In this document: piece by piece, positions 8,252 through 16,975 of the stretch
How positions within the stretch are numbered: the first letter of the stretch is position 1
How the letters are laid out: each line of letters opens with the position of its first letter
NCBI RefSeq assembly: GCF_900105945.1
Contig: NZ_FNSO01000004.1
Span: forward strand, 62,001 to 126,000
DNA from: Amycolatopsis tolypomycina
GTDB taxonomy: Bacteria > Actinomycetota > Actinomycetes > Mycobacteriales > Pseudonocardiaceae
Direction of reading: 5' to 3'
DNA length: 64,000 bases
Notes under the pieces: generated by a model
Database searches by the model: none
What the model saw: the letters and a program-made list of their open reading frames with translations, nothing else
What the model was told of the DNA's origin: nothing
Made by a program: the position numbers and the translations under genes

Positions 8252-9639
8252 CAGCGGCCGACCTGGACGTCGTCGAGCACGCCGAGCGCGTCCGGCACCA
8301 GGACGGCGGCGGAGTGGTACGCGCTGACCAGGTACGACGTCACCGCGCGCTCGTCGGTGCCGGTGAACCGGACGTTCAGCCCCGGCTGGTACTCGTCCGG
8401 CAGCGACTCCGGCCGCAGCCCGATCACGCCGGCGTCGTCTTCGCCGGTGCGCAGGGCCAGGATCGACGTCGAACCCGTGGCGCTCACCGGGATCTTGTCG
8501 CAGGGCAGGATCGGCACCCCGCGCCACGCCGTGACGCGCTTGCCGTCCACGACGGCCGTGCCGGGATACACGCGGTGGGCGGTGCATTCCCGGCCGAACG
8601 CCGCGATCGCCTGCGGGTGGGCGAGGAAGAAGCGGGTCTTGCGGCGGCGGCAGAGCAGGTCGTCCATGTCCAGCGGGGTCGGCGGGCCGCTGCGGGTGGT
8701 GATCCGCTGCTTGAGGTCGGCGTTGTGCAGCAACCCGAAGTCGGTGTTGTTGACCAGGTCGTACTCCTGGCGCTCCCGCAGGGCCTCCACGGTGAGCCGC
8801 AGCTGCTGCTCGAGCTGGTTCATCGGCTGGTTGTAGAGGTCGGTGACGCGGTTGTGCACCCGCAGCACGGTCTGCGCGACGGCGAGGTCGTACTCGCGCG
8901 GCGCCGGGTCGTAGTCGACGTAGGTGCCGGGCAGGACGGGCTCGCCGTCGTGGCCCGCGGACAGGTCGATCGCGGCTTCGCCCTTGGCGTTCTGGGGTTT
9001 CCGCGGCCGGGACAGCGCTTCCGCGACGTGCGTGCGGAGGGCCTCGGAGCGGCCGTTCAGCCGGGCGTACGCCGCGGCGGGCAGCACCAGCGCGATGACG
9101 CGGGTCGCCGCCCGCGCGGTGAACGTCCAGGTGCCGGGTTCGCGGCCGAGGAGTTCCTCGCCGAAGTGGTCGCCGTCGGTCGCGGTGCCGAGGTGGACCT
9201 CGTCGTCGTACGCGCCGGTGCCGTGGCGGGTGACCTTGCCGTGGGCGAGGAGCACGATCATGTCCTGCGGCGTGCCGGCCGAGAACAACGTCGCCCCCGG
9301 CTCGTATTCGCGTTGCTCGAAGGCGTCGGCGAGCGCGCGCAACGCCTCTTCGTCGCCGAAGTCGCGGAGCAGGGCCAGCTCGGTCAGCTCGGCGGGCACC
9401 ACCTGCACGCGCGCCCCGGTGTTGTAGAAGCTGACCTTGCCGTCGCCGATCGTGTAGGTCAGGCGCCGGTTGACCCGGTAGCTGCCGGCCGGGACGTCGA
9501 CCCAGGGCAGCTGCGAGAGCAGCCAGCGGGTGGTGATGCCGCGCATCTGCGGCAGCGACTTCGTCGTCGTGGTCAGCGTCCGGGCGGCGGTGACGCTCAG
9601 GGACAGCTGCAGCGACGTCGTTTCTTCGGTGACTGTCAC
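8251..9639 (-). CDS. Family 2B encapsulin shell protein (EshA-type), second copy
   Basis: A 462-residue shell protein with an HK97-like fold interrupted by a cyclic-nucleotide-binding-like domain (about residues 95-210). The N-arm/early HK97 part is [20 protein letters not shown]; the later core includes [30 protein letters not shown] and [13 protein letters not shown]. Family 2B shells co-assemble around terpene-pathway enzymes. The phosphate-binding cassette reads [20 protein letters not shown], without the Arg that contacts the cAMP phosphate in CRP. The GTG start overlaps the microprotein stop (GTGA). It closely resembles the first shell protein but differs in the cNMP domain and termini, suggesting a two-component mixed shell. 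It is not a DNA-binding Crp protein, because no HTH is present. Confidence 0.9.
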   Translation of the reverse strand: MTVTEETTSLQLSLSVTAARTLTTTTKSLPQMRGITTRWLLSQLPWVDVPAGSYRVNRRLTYTIGDGKVSFYNTGARVQVVPAELTELALLRDFGDEEALRALADAFEQREYEPGATLFSAGTPQDMIVLLAHGKVTRHGTGAYDDEVHLGTATDGDHFGEELLGREPGTWTFTARAATRVIALVLPAAAYARLNGRSEALRTHVAEALSRPRKPQNAKGEAAIDLSAGHDGEPVLPGTYVDYDPAPREYDLAVAQTVLRVHNRVTDLYNQPMNQLEQQLRLTVEALRERQEYDLVNNTDFGLLHNADLKQRITTRSGPPTPLDMDDLLCRRRKTRFFLAHPQAIAAFGRECTAHRVYPGTAVVDGKRVTAWRGVPILPCDKIPVSATGSTSILALRTGEDDAGVIGLRPESLPDEYQPGLNVRFTGTDERAVTSYLVSAYHSAAVLVPDALGVLDDVQVGR

Positions 9640-9818
9640 GGTTTCACGCGCCGATCGGGTTCGGGTGCTTCGGGCGGGCGGGTGCCCCCGCCCTGCGGGA
9701 CGATCCGGGCGGCGGCCGTGCCGAGCCCGGTCGGCCCGAAGGCCGACGCGGGCAGGCCGGGCCCCGGCCGCGGCGGTTCGACGTCCGGCTTGCGGGGCGG
9801 GGTGACCGGCTCGGGCAT
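9636..9818 (-). CDS. 60-residue Pro/Gly-rich microprotein with cargo-loading-like motif
   Basis: An ATG at 9818 shares one base with the stop of the first encapsulin gene (TGATG), and its stop overlaps the GTG of the second (GTGA), so it sits in exact translational register within the operon. The product is 60 residues, 17 of them Pro, with no predicted fold and only one conserved-looking block, [17 protein letters not shown] (about 25-41). From memory, the N-terminal extension of 2-methylisoborneol synthases, which targets them into Family 2B encapsulins, contains a similar GPTG-GT-A motif. The peptide could therefore be a free-standing loading peptide or shell-binding adaptor for the polyprenyl synthase; this is inference. 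It could instead be a remnant of a lost terpene cyclase, but the clean overlaps argue for a maintained gene. Confidence 0.75.
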   Translation of the reverse strand: MPEPVTPPRKPDVEPPRPGPGLPASAFGPTGLGTAAARIVPQGGGTRPPEAPEPDRRVKP

Positions 9819-11233
9819 CACCCCTCCCGGCCGAGCTCGGCGCTTTCCAGCACCGCGAGCGCGTCGGGCACGAGCACCGCGGCGGAGTAGTAGGCGGAGA
9901 CGAGGTAGGAGATGATCGCCTGCTCGCTGATGCCCATGAACCGCACGTTCAGGCCCGGCTGGTACTCGTCGGGCAGGCCGGTCTGGTGCAGCCCGACGAC
10001 GCCTTGGGCTTCTTCGCCGGTGCGCATGAGCAGCACCGAGCTGGTCTGGGTCTCGGTGACCGGGATCTTGTTGCAGGGCAGGATCGGTACCCCGCGCCAG
10101 GCGGGGACCTGGTGGCCGCCGAGGTCGACGCTGCCGGGGTAGACGCCGGCCTTGGTGCATTCGCGGCCGAACGCGGCGATGGTCTTGGGGTGGGCGAGGA
10201 AGAAGCCCGGGTCCTTCCAGACGAGGGTGAGCAGCTCGTCGAAGTCGTCGGGGGTCGGGGGCCCGGTGCGGGTGGGGATGCGCTGGGCGAAGTCGGCGTT
10301 GTGCAGCAGCCCGAAGTCGGCGTTGTTGACCAGCTCGTGTTCTTGGCGCTCCCGCAGGGCTTCCACGGTGAGCCGCAGCTGCTGCTCGATCTGGTTCATC
10401 GGCTGGTTGTAGAGGTCGGCGACGCGCGAGTGGACGCGCAGCACGGTCTGCGCCACGGACAGCTCGTACTCGCGCGGCCGGGCTTCGTAGTCGACGAACG
10501 TGCCGGGCAGCACCGGTTCGCCGTCGTGGCCCGACGCCAGGGAGATCTCGGCCTCGCCGTGGTCGTTGCTGGCCGCCGCGCCCCGGGCCAGGTAGCCGTC
10601 GAGGTGCGCCTGCAGGGCTTCGGAGCGGGCGAGGACGTCTTCGAACGCGCTGCGCGGCAGGGACAGCACGGTGCAGGCGGTGACGGCCTTGGCGGTGAAC
10701 TCCCAGATCCCGTCCCCGCTGACCAGTGCGGTTTCGCCGAAGTGGTCGCCGTCGGCCAGGGTGCCCAGCACGACCTGGTCGCCGTAGGCGCCGGTGCCGA
10801 TCTTGGTGATCTTGCCGTGGGCCAGCAGGAACACCTGGTCGGCCTGGGAGCCGAACTCCACCAGCGCGTCGCCGGGCTCGTACTCGTGCTGGGTGAACCG
10901 GCCGGCCAGCTCGGCGAGGACCTCTTCGTCGTCGAACCCGCGCAGCGGGGCCAGTTCGCCGAGTTCGGGCGGGATGACCCGGACCTCGGCGCCGGTGGTG
11001 CTGAAGGTGACCCGGCCGTCGCCGACGGCGTAGGAGAGGCGGCGGTTGACCCGGTACGCGCCGCCGGAGACCTCGACCCACGGCAGCACCTTCAGCAGCC
11101 AGCGCGACGAGATGCCCTGCATCTGCGGGACCGACTTCGTCGTCGTCGCCAGCGTCCGGGCCGCCGCCCGACTCAGGCTCGACGGCGCCTGCTCACCCGC
11201 GTTCACGGAATCCACCGGGTCGGTGACAGTCAC
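9818..11233 (-). CDS. eshA: Family 2B encapsulin shell protein (EshA-type), first copy
   Basis: A 471-residue shell protein, the normal length for EshA/Family 2B encapsulins. Order: N-arm ([20 protein letters not shown], about 25-45), first HK97 strand region, cNMP-binding-like insert (about 95-215), then the HK97 core with [20 protein letters not shown] (274-293), [10 protein letters not shown] and [14 protein letters not shown]. The cassette [20 protein letters not shown] lacks the canonical Arg, so classical cAMP binding is doubtful. I set the start at GTG 11233 because it aligns with the N-terminus of the second copy (both read V/M-T-V-T); a longer in-frame extension is possible but has poor similarity. 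It is the first gene of the operon shell - microprotein - shell - polyprenyl synthase. Confidence 0.9.
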   Translation of the reverse strand: MTVTDPVDSVNAGEQAPSSLSRAAARTLATTTKSVPQMQGISSRWLLKVLPWVEVSGGAYRVNRRLSYAVGDGRVTFSTTGAEVRVIPPELGELAPLRGFDDEEVLAELAGRFTQHEYEPGDALVEFGSQADQVFLLAHGKITKIGTGAYGDQVVLGTLADGDHFGETALVSGDGIWEFTAKAVTACTVLSLPRSAFEDVLARSEALQAHLDGYLARGAAASNDHGEAEISLASGHDGEPVLPGTFVDYEARPREYELSVAQTVLRVHSRVADLYNQPMNQIEQQLRLTVEALRERQEHELVNNADFGLLHNADFAQRIPTRTGPPTPDDFDELLTLVWKDPGFFLAHPKTIAAFGRECTKAGVYPGSVDLGGHQVPAWRGVPILPCNKIPVTETQTSSVLLMRTGEEAQGVVGLHQTGLPDEYQPGLNVRFMGISEQAIISYLVSAYYSAAVLVPDALAVLESAELGREG

Positions 11234-11707
11234 AGCGAGAACCACCCAATCATTCGCGTTCGGCACGCGCCCGCCCCAGCGGGCACGCCGGTCATGACCT
11301 GAATTTTGCTGATATGCGCGCGGTTTCACCGACGCCGCGAAATCAACATAGCAACCGGACCTCGCCGCACAATGACACGATCGGGTCACCGGGTTAATCG
11401 CGGGGACCGGTGCTTGATCGTTTTCCGATGATCTCCGAAGTGAGTGGTCACGGCCTGTTCCTGGACGTCACCCGGTCGTGAGATTCCCTGCTCGGCGGCG
11501 CGGTCCGTGGTTGCCGTGGGGTGTGGGCGCACCGGCCGCAAGACGCGGAAATGCGCCGAACCGGCGATGTGTGCGGCCCTATTTCGGCCACTCGGATGAA
11601 TTCGGTGCTTTCGGTTGTCCGACCGGAAATGGATGACTAACTTGAGCGGTCTCGGTCGCGGAATGCGCCGGGCAGCGTTCCCGCGCTTCGCGGGCGAAAG
11701 GACCTGG
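11234..11707. other. 474-base intergenic region upstream of the encapsulin operon
   Basis: The gap between the divergent encapsulin and DUF4239 genes. Apart from the candidate leftward promoter at 11345-11372, I see no repeat array, RNA gene or convincing small gene. Possible extensions of both neighbouring genes run into it but have codon use unlike the gene bodies. It probably contains the rightward promoter too, which I could not assign. Confidence 0.4.
11345..11372 (-). promoter_or_regulatory. Candidate promoter of the encapsulin operon
   Basis: On the minus strand a -35-like TTGTGC (11367-11372) is separated by 16 bases from a -10-like TATGTT (11345-11350). Transcription would start near 11338, about 105 bases before the chosen GTG. 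This is a weak but plausible sigma-70-type match in the only long non-coding gap upstream of the operon. Confidence 0.45.
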
Positions 11708-12475
11708 ATGAACATCTTCGTGGCCGGCAGTCTGTGGGTGGCCGGTGCGGCCTGCGTCGGCGGCCTGATCGCCTACCTCGTCCGCCGGGTGGGCCGGGAG
11801 GACGAGGGCAGGCCCGGCAACAACGACGCCGCGGGCCAGGTGTTCACCATCGTCGGCGGGCTGCACGCGGTCCTCGTCGCCTTCGTGCTCATCTCGCTGT
11901 ACGACGAGGTGAGCACGGTGAGCCAGACCGCGCAGACCGAGGCCGACAGCCTGGTCGCGGCCAGCTGGGCCGCCGACGCGCTGCCGGAGTCCACGAGTGA
12001 CCGCGTCCACCGCCTCGCCGCGGCCTACGCGCGCACGGTCGAGGAACAGGAGTGGCCGCGCCTGGCCGACGGCGGCGAGATCCCGGCCACCGGCGCGACG
12101 CAGCTCGACCAGATGCGCCGGGCGGTGGCCGAGGCGCCGGCCGACGGCGACTGGCAGCTGGACCGCAAGACCGAGGCGAGCAACCAGCTCTGGTCGGTCT
12201 ACCAGGCCCGGCAGCAGCGGCTGAGCCACTCCGGCGCCGGCGGGGTCGGCGCGGTCGTGTGGTTCGCGCTGATCCTCGGCAGCCTGATCACCGCGCTGCT
12301 GCTGCCCAACCTGTTCGGCGGCACCCGGCCGGCCGCGCACGTCATCATCGTGTCCACGCTGGCCGGCACGATCACGTTGCTGCTGTTCGCGATCCACCAG
12401 CTGCAGAACCCGTTCAGCGGCGGGGTCAGCGTGCCACCCGAGGCGTTCACCTCGGCGCTGGCCAGGCTGGCTTGA
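11708..12475 (+). CDS. DUF4239 (bestrophin-like) membrane protein
   Basis: A 255-residue protein with the DUF4239 layout: two N-terminal membrane helices (about residues 3-22 and 40-63), a soluble helical middle, and two C-terminal helices (about 180-200 and 210-230). QTEADSLVAASW after helix 2 is typical of the family. The ATG at 11708 is preceded by GAAAGGA; an upstream ATG at 11615 is less likely because the added residues are not hydrophobic and lack similarity. The family is sometimes called bestrophin-like, but a channel function is unproven. Its stop overlaps the next gene (TTGA), implying coupling with an anchored surface protein. Confidence 0.8.
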   Translation: MNIFVAGSLWVAGAACVGGLIAYLVRRVGREDEGRPGNNDAAGQVFTIVGGLHAVLVAFVLISLYDEVSTVSQTAQTEADSLVAASWAADALPESTSDRVHRLAAAYARTVEEQEWPRLADGGEIPATGATQLDQMRRAVAEAPADGDWQLDRKTEASNQLWSVYQARQQRLSHSGAGGVGAVVWFALILGSLITALLLPNLFGGTRPAAHVIIVSTLAGTITLLLFAIHQLQNPFSGGVSVPPEAFTSALARLA

Positions 12476-13803
12476 CCGGCACGCGGTTCCGCGGGGCGGC
12501 GGTGATCGGCGCGGCCGCCGCCGTTGCGGCGCTGCTGGCGGCATCAGGCTGGCTCGCACCCCCGGCGGCCCGCCTCGCGGTGGCGCAGGCGCCCGGCGGC
12601 TGCACGGTGCTGCAGGCGGAGAACGAACGCGGTGGCGCGCCGACGACGTTGCGGCTGCTGTCGCTGCCCGGCGGGGTGACGCAGCGGGTGACCCGGGCCG
12701 GGTACTGGATCAACGCGATGGGCTACTCCGCCGCGCAGGGCGTGGTCTACGGCGTCGCCGACGGCACGCTCGCCGGCCGGTACCACGGCGCGCACGCGGT
12801 GCGGATCGACGCCGGGGGCGTGGTCACCGACCTCGGCGTGCTCGGCCGGGCGGGGGCGCGCGATCCCGTGTGGAGCCCGGTCACCGGCGCGACCGCGGGC
12901 GCGGTCGACGGCGACCGCTGGTACGTCCGGCAGGGCAGTGATCTGTACACAGTGGACATCGACCCGGCCCGCCGGGACTACGGGCGGGTGGTGCGCCGGA
13001 CGGCGCTGCGGCCGGTGTCGCTCGCCGTCGGCGTCGACGACTTCGCCTTCGACCCGGCGGACGGGCTCCTCTACGGCGTCTCGGCGTCTTCCCGCGGCCA
13101 CGGTTCGGTGGTCACGCTCGACCCGTCGAGCGGCGCGGTCGAGGTGGTGCCCGGGCTGCGGTTCCCCGAGGGCGGTGCGTACGGGTCGGTCGTGCTCGCC
13201 CCCGGCACGATCTACGCCACGGCCAACCGCGAAGGGCGGCGCAGCGTCACCTGGCGCCTGCCGCGCGACGGCTCGGGCCCGGCCACCGAGGTCGCGACCG
13301 GGCCGGCACTGGCGAGCGGTGACGCGGCCGGGTGCTTCGCCGAGCCGCCCGCGCTGTCGCCGCCGCCGCCCTCGACGCCCCCAGGGCAGTCGTCGCCCCC
13401 GCCTTCGACGCCGCCGGGGCAGTCGTCGCCGCCCTCGACACCACCAGGCCAGTCGTCACCCCCGCCGCCACCCCCGTCCTCGCCTCCGCCGCGGACCGAA
13501 CAGCCGCCGGCTCCCCCGCCGCCGGAGCCGTCCCCGCCACCACCACCGGTGGAGCAGCAGCCCGTCGTCGTGCCGCCGTCCCCGGCACCCACGCCGACGC
13601 CTGCTCCGGTGGTCACCCCCACGCCGACGCCGTCACCCGCGCCGCCGCCGACGACGCCCCGCGCGCGTCCGGAGAAGGAGCCCGAGCCGGTGGCCCGGGA
13701 CACCGGACGGCGGACCGAGGAGAAACGCCGCTGGGGTCTCGCAGCGCTGCTGCTCGTGCTCGGCGGCGGTGCGGCGATCGCCCACGGACGACGGCACCGC
13801 TGA
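12472..13803 (+). CDS. Exported propeller-like protein with Pro-rich stalk and C-terminal anchor
   Basis: A protein of about 443 residues. An N-terminal signal segment (AAVIGAAAAVAALLAASGWLA) is followed by about 270 residues with repeated beta-strand patterns resembling the DUF6923 propeller-like domain. Next comes a roughly 120-residue Pro/Ser/Thr stalk with tandem STPPGQSSPPP repeats, then a C-terminal hydrophobic helix and basic tail (KRRWGLAALLLVLGGGAAIA, ending RRHR). This is a surface domain held off the membrane by a wall-spanning stalk. The TTG start overlapping the previous stop is my choice; a GTG at 12501 is an alternative. The function is unknown, but the DUF4239 neighbour may be its membrane partner. 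Confidence 0.7.
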   Translation: MTGTRFRGAAVIGAAAAVAALLAASGWLAPPAARLAVAQAPGGCTVLQAENERGGAPTTLRLLSLPGGVTQRVTRAGYWINAMGYSAAQGVVYGVADGTLAGRYHGAHAVRIDAGGVVTDLGVLGRAGARDPVWSPVTGATAGAVDGDRWYVRQGSDLYTVDIDPARRDYGRVVRRTALRPVSLAVGVDDFAFDPADGLLYGVSASSRGHGSVVTLDPSSGAVEVVPGLRFPEGGAYGSVVLAPGTIYATANREGRRSVTWRLPRDGSGPATEVATGPALASGDAAGCFAEPPALSPPPPSTPPGQSSPPPSTPPGQSSPPSTPPGQSSPPPPPPSSPPPRTEQPPAPPPPEPSPPPPPVEQQPVVVPPSPAPTPTPAPVVTPTPTPSPAPPPTTPRARPEKEPEPVARDTGRRTEEKRRWGLAALLLVLGGGAAIAHGRRHR

Positions 13804-13811
13804 CGGGGACG

Positions 13812-14828
13812 TCAGTACTTGAACTGGTCGACGTTGTCGGTGGTGATGAGCAGGGGGTCGCCCAGCAGGACGGTCTTCGACGCCGCGTCGTACTTGACCG
13901 ACGGCAGCTCCAGGCTCACCTTGTTGACGGCCTGGAGCGGCTTGCCGTCGGCGACCTGCTTGGCCGTCCACGCGGTCAGGTAGCCGAGCGACTCGACGTT
14001 CCACAGCACCGACTGCGAGCAGGAGCCGTCGAGCAGGAACGGCTTGATGGCCTGCGGCGTCCCGACGCCGACGGTGAACACCCGCCCGATCTTCTGCTCG
14101 TCGCCGACGGCCTTGGCGACGCCGGGCGCGGACGTCGTGCACTCGCCGATCAGGCCGGTCAGGCCGGGGTGGCGGGCCATCAGCTGCTTGGCGAGCACGG
14201 TCGCGGCTTCCTCGTCTTCACCCGCGTACACGATGTCGACGAGCTCGGCCTTCGGGTAGTGCGTGGCCGCGTACTCCTTCTGGACCGCGATCCACGCGTT
14301 GAGGTTCGCCGCGGCCCGGCCGCAGGAGACGATGGCGTACTGGCCGGTGCCGCCGGTCTTCGCCATCAGCGCGTCGACGAGGGCGGTGCCGATGCCGTGC
14401 GCGCTGGCCTGGTTGACGAACACCTCGCGCTGCGTGCCCGGCGCGTCGGTGTCCGAGGTGAGCACGTGGATGCCCTTGGCCCTGGCCTCGGCGATCACGC
14501 CGGCGAGCGCGGCCGGGTCGTTCGGGGCCACGACGATGACGTCGACCTTCTTCGCGATGAGGTCGCGCATGATCGTCACCTGCGCGGCCGGGTCGACGGT
14601 CGACGGCCCGGTCGTGTGCCACGCGACGCCCAGCTGTTTCGCCGCTTCGAGCCCGCCGTTGTCCATCGCGACGAAGTAGGGGATGTCACGGACCTTGGGC
14701 ACGAACTCGATCCGGGTCGGCGACGGCGCGGGCGCGCTGCCCAGCTGGTCCGAGCAGCCTCCGAGCGCGAGCGCCGCCACCAGCGGCAACGCCGCGACCA
14801 GCCGGAAGGTCTTCTTCGGCCCTCGCAT
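13812..14828 (-). CDS. Orphan sugar/autoinducer-2-type substrate-binding lipoprotein
   Basis: A 338-residue periplasmic-binding-protein type I family member, closest in style to RhaS/LsrB proteins that bind rhamnose or AI-2 (VPKVRDIPYFVAMDNGGLEAAKQLG near the mature N-terminus, in two blocks; later DVIVVAPNDPAAL, VLTSDTDAP). A lipobox LALGGC gives a lipid-anchored protein. The ATG at 14828 has GAGGAA about 9 bases upstream. No permease or ATPase gene is adjacent, so it either uses a distant transporter or acts as a sensor. It converges on the propeller-protein gene with an 8-base gap. Confidence 0.85.
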   Translation of the reverse strand: MRGPKKTFRLVAALPLVAALALGGCSDQLGSAPAPSPTRIEFVPKVRDIPYFVAMDNGGLEAAKQLGVAWHTTGPSTVDPAAQVTIMRDLIAKKVDVIVVAPNDPAALAGVIAEARAKGIHVLTSDTDAPGTQREVFVNQASAHGIGTALVDALMAKTGGTGQYAIVSCGRAAANLNAWIAVQKEYAATHYPKAELVDIVYAGEDEEAATVLAKQLMARHPGLTGLIGECTTSAPGVAKAVGDEQKIGRVFTVGVGTPQAIKPFLLDGSCSQSVLWNVESLGYLTAWTAKQVADGKPLQAVNKVSLELPSVKYDAASKTVLLGDPLLITTDNVDQFKY

Positions 14829-15063
14829 TCCCACCCATTCCTCAGGACTTTCGATCGGTCTGCGCACGGTGAAGACCAAGGGCGAACGTAGGGCCCCGGG
14901 TAACTGTGGTCAACGGGATGTGCGCAAAGGGTTACGGAAGTGAGTTCTGCTCCGGTGGTCGCCGGAGGTGGATGCCCTGGTCGGCCGCGGTTGGTCACGG
15001 TGGGTAGCGGTCGGCCGTCCGTCCGTGCCTGCGCGGCGTTGTCACGCGCGGAACGTGCATTTG

Positions 15064-15083
15064 GTACCCCCCAGGGGTATAGT
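15064..15083 (+). promoter_or_regulatory. CsoR-like metal-responsive operator overlapping a -10 box
   Basis: The sequence TACCCCCCAGGGGTA (15065-15079) is an inverted repeat TACCCC-N3-GGGGTA, matching the G/C-tract operators of CsoR/RcnR-family metal sensors. A -10 hexamer TATAGT (15078-15083) overlaps its right arm. Transcription would begin at about 15090, one base before the ATG of the DUF4396 gene, so the mRNA is probably leaderless. No Shine-Dalgarno sequence is visible. Confidence 0.65.
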
Positions 15084-15090
15084 CCGACGC

Positions 15091-15546
15091 ATGAGCGAAC
15101 AGCACGGCGCGTCCTGGGCCACGGCGATCCAAGCGACTCTGCACTGCCTCACCGGCTGTGCCATCGGTGAGGTGCTCGGCATGGTGCTGGGCACGGCGTT
15201 CGGCCTGCACAACGCGGCGACCGTGGTCCTGTCGATCGCGCTGGCCTTCGTCTTCGGCTACGCGCTCACCATGCGGGGCGTGCTGAAGTCGGGGCTGGGC
15301 GTCGCGGCGGCGTTCAAGGTCGCGCTGGCCGCGGACACGGTGTCGATCGCCGTCATGGAACTGATCGACAACACCGTGATCGTGGCGATCCCCGGGGCGA
15401 TGGACGCCGGGCTGGCCAGCCTGCTCTTCTGGCTGACCCTGGCGCTCTCGCTGGCGGTGGCGTTCGTCGTCACGGTGCCGGTGAACCGGTGGATGATCGG
15501 GCGCGGCCTCGGCCACGCCAAGGTGCACGCGCACCACCACCACTGA
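15091..15546 (+). CDS. DUF4396 membrane protein with histidine-rich tail
   Basis: A 151-residue protein with about four membrane helices, beginning MSEQHGASWATAIQATLHC and ending in HAKVHAHHHH. The His-rich cytoplasmic or external tail and Cys/His near the N-terminus suggest metal handling. A CsoR-like operator directly upstream supports copper or nickel control. The DUF4396 family is uncharacterised. The start follows the predicted leaderless promoter; an upstream ATG at 14968 would place the operator inside the gene. Confidence 0.75.
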   Translation: MSEQHGASWATAIQATLHCLTGCAIGEVLGMVLGTAFGLHNAATVVLSIALAFVFGYALTMRGVLKSGLGVAAAFKVALAADTVSIAVMELIDNTVIVAIPGAMDAGLASLLFWLTLALSLAVAFVVTVPVNRWMIGRGLGHAKVHAHHHH

Positions 15547-15557
15547 GCCGAAGTGCG

Positions 15558-15587
15558 CGTCCGGGGAGGTGGCGGCCTCCCCGGACG
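15558..15587. terminator. Bidirectional hairpin terminator
   Basis: A perfect 12-bp stem (CGTCCGGGGAGG / CCTCCCCGGACG) with a 6-base loop lies between the convergent DUF4396 and GH88 genes. There is no U tract, as is usual in actinobacteria. Confidence 0.75.
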
Positions 15588-15590
15588 GCG

Positions 15591-16838
15591 CTAGACGCTC
15601 GAAAGGTCGATCGCGCGGTCGGCCTTGCTCCGGTCGAGCACCCGCAGGATGCCTTCCAGCAGGTAGTAGTCGGCGTAGGGCAGCGACACCTCGACGCCGT
15701 CTTCGGCCGGCCGGTTCCGGGTGCAGCGCGCCACGCTCGCCTCGGCGCGCGCGGAGTTCGTGGTCAGACACGTGCGCGAGACCGCGGTCAGGATCCGCAG
15801 CGCATTGTCCCGGTAGTGCCGGCGGTGCGTCAGCTCCGCGAGGTCGAGCAGGCCGCACGCCATGATCACGCCCGCGGACGCGTCCTTGACGTCGTGGGGC
15901 GCCTGCGGGGCCAGGTAGTCCCAGACCGGCACGTTGTCCGGCGTCAGCCGCGACAGCGCGAAGTCCGCGAGCCGCCGGGCGGTGGTGAGGAACTCCGCGT
16001 CGCCGGTGCGCCGGTGGATCGTCGTGAACCCGTAGACGCCCCATGCCTGCCCGCGCGACCAGCACGACGCCGGGCTGTAGCCCTGCACGGTGTTCGGCCC
16101 GATCGGCGCGCCCGTCACCGGGTCGAAGTCGAACACGTGCGGCGACGAGCCGTCGGGGCGCAGGAAGTTGCGCTGTGCCGTCTTCGCGTGCGCGACGGCG
16201 ATCTCGAGGTACTTCGGGTCCTGCGTCTGCGCACTGGCGAACGCGAGCAGGTCGAGGTTCATCATCGTGTCCATGATGACGCGGCCCGCGTTGTTCGGGT
16301 CGGACAGCGCGCCCCAGGCGCGGATGAACCGCCCCGCCGGGTTGTAGCGCTTGATCAGCGACGACGCGGCCTGCACCGCGCCCGCCTTCCACTTCTCGTC
16401 GCCGGTGAGCCGCCAGGCGGTGACCCACGAGGGGTAGAAGAGGAAGCCGAGGTCGTGCGTGCCCGTGTCGTGCCGGCGCGGCGCGAGTTTTTCGGCGGAC
16501 GCCAGCGCGAGGGTCCTGAATTGTTCCTCGCCGCTGTGCAGCCAGGCCAGCCACAGCTGGCCGGGCCAGAATCCGCCGACCCAGTCGCCGTTCTGCGAAT
16601 AGGTCCATTTCTCGAACTTCGTGCCGACCGGAAACGCGGTGACGCCGGGGGCGACCGCGCGGAGTTTGGCCACGGCGTAATCGGCCGCTTGGCGGAGCGT
16701 CCGGTTCACCGAGGCCGTGTCGAGGTTTTCGGGGGTGGCCGCACCGGTGACTGCGGCGGTGGCCGTTGAAGTGCTGGCGCCCGCCGCCACCGCGGCACCG
16801 GCCGCGGTGGTCAGCAGGGTTCTCCGGGAAACGCTCAC
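15591..16838 (-). CDS. Tat-exported GH88 unsaturated glucuronyl/galacturonyl hydrolase
   Basis: A 415-residue GH88-type (alpha/alpha)6 barrel. The N-terminus SVSRRTLLTTAAGAAVAAG is a twin-arginine signal. Family features include GFWPGQLWLA, DTMMNLDLLAFAS with the expected catalytic Asp, and CWSRGQAWGVYGF. GH88 enzymes remove 4,5-unsaturated uronic acids from glycosaminoglycan or pectin fragments after lyase action. The GTG at 16838 is chosen because the twin-arginine motif follows at the right distance; a longer frame upstream has no signal logic. With two GH105 genes and a GH28 gene in the window, it points to strong plant-cell-wall uronide use. Confidence 0.82.
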   Translation of the reverse strand: MSVSRRTLLTTAAGAAVAAGASTSTATAAVTGAATPENLDTASVNRTLRQAADYAVAKLRAVAPGVTAFPVGTKFEKWTYSQNGDWVGGFWPGQLWLAWLHSGEEQFRTLALASAEKLAPRRHDTGTHDLGFLFYPSWVTAWRLTGDEKWKAGAVQAASSLIKRYNPAGRFIRAWGALSDPNNAGRVIMDTMMNLDLLAFASAQTQDPKYLEIAVAHAKTAQRNFLRPDGSSPHVFDFDPVTGAPIGPNTVQGYSPASCWSRGQAWGVYGFTTIHRRTGDAEFLTTARRLADFALSRLTPDNVPVWDYLAPQAPHDVKDASAGVIMACGLLDLAELTHRRHYRDNALRILTAVSRTCLTTNSARAEASVARCTRNRPAEDGVEVSLPYADYYLLEGILRVLDRSKADRAIDLSSV

Positions 16839-16975
16839 AGGTACCCGCCATTCCGTGATTTCGTCGCTGCGGTGAGAGCGAATCTTGGCACGGTCGGCGG
16901 GCTGTTGTACACCCGGCGGAAGTTTGTTCACGGTTGTGAAAAGTGTGCCGCTGAGCGGAATGGCGGGGAAATGGG

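Noticed and set aside
8251..11233. Crp/Fnr-type transcription factors
   Set aside because: A cNMP-binding domain is present in both proteins, but there is no helix-turn-helix and the rest matches EshA/Family 2B encapsulin shells.
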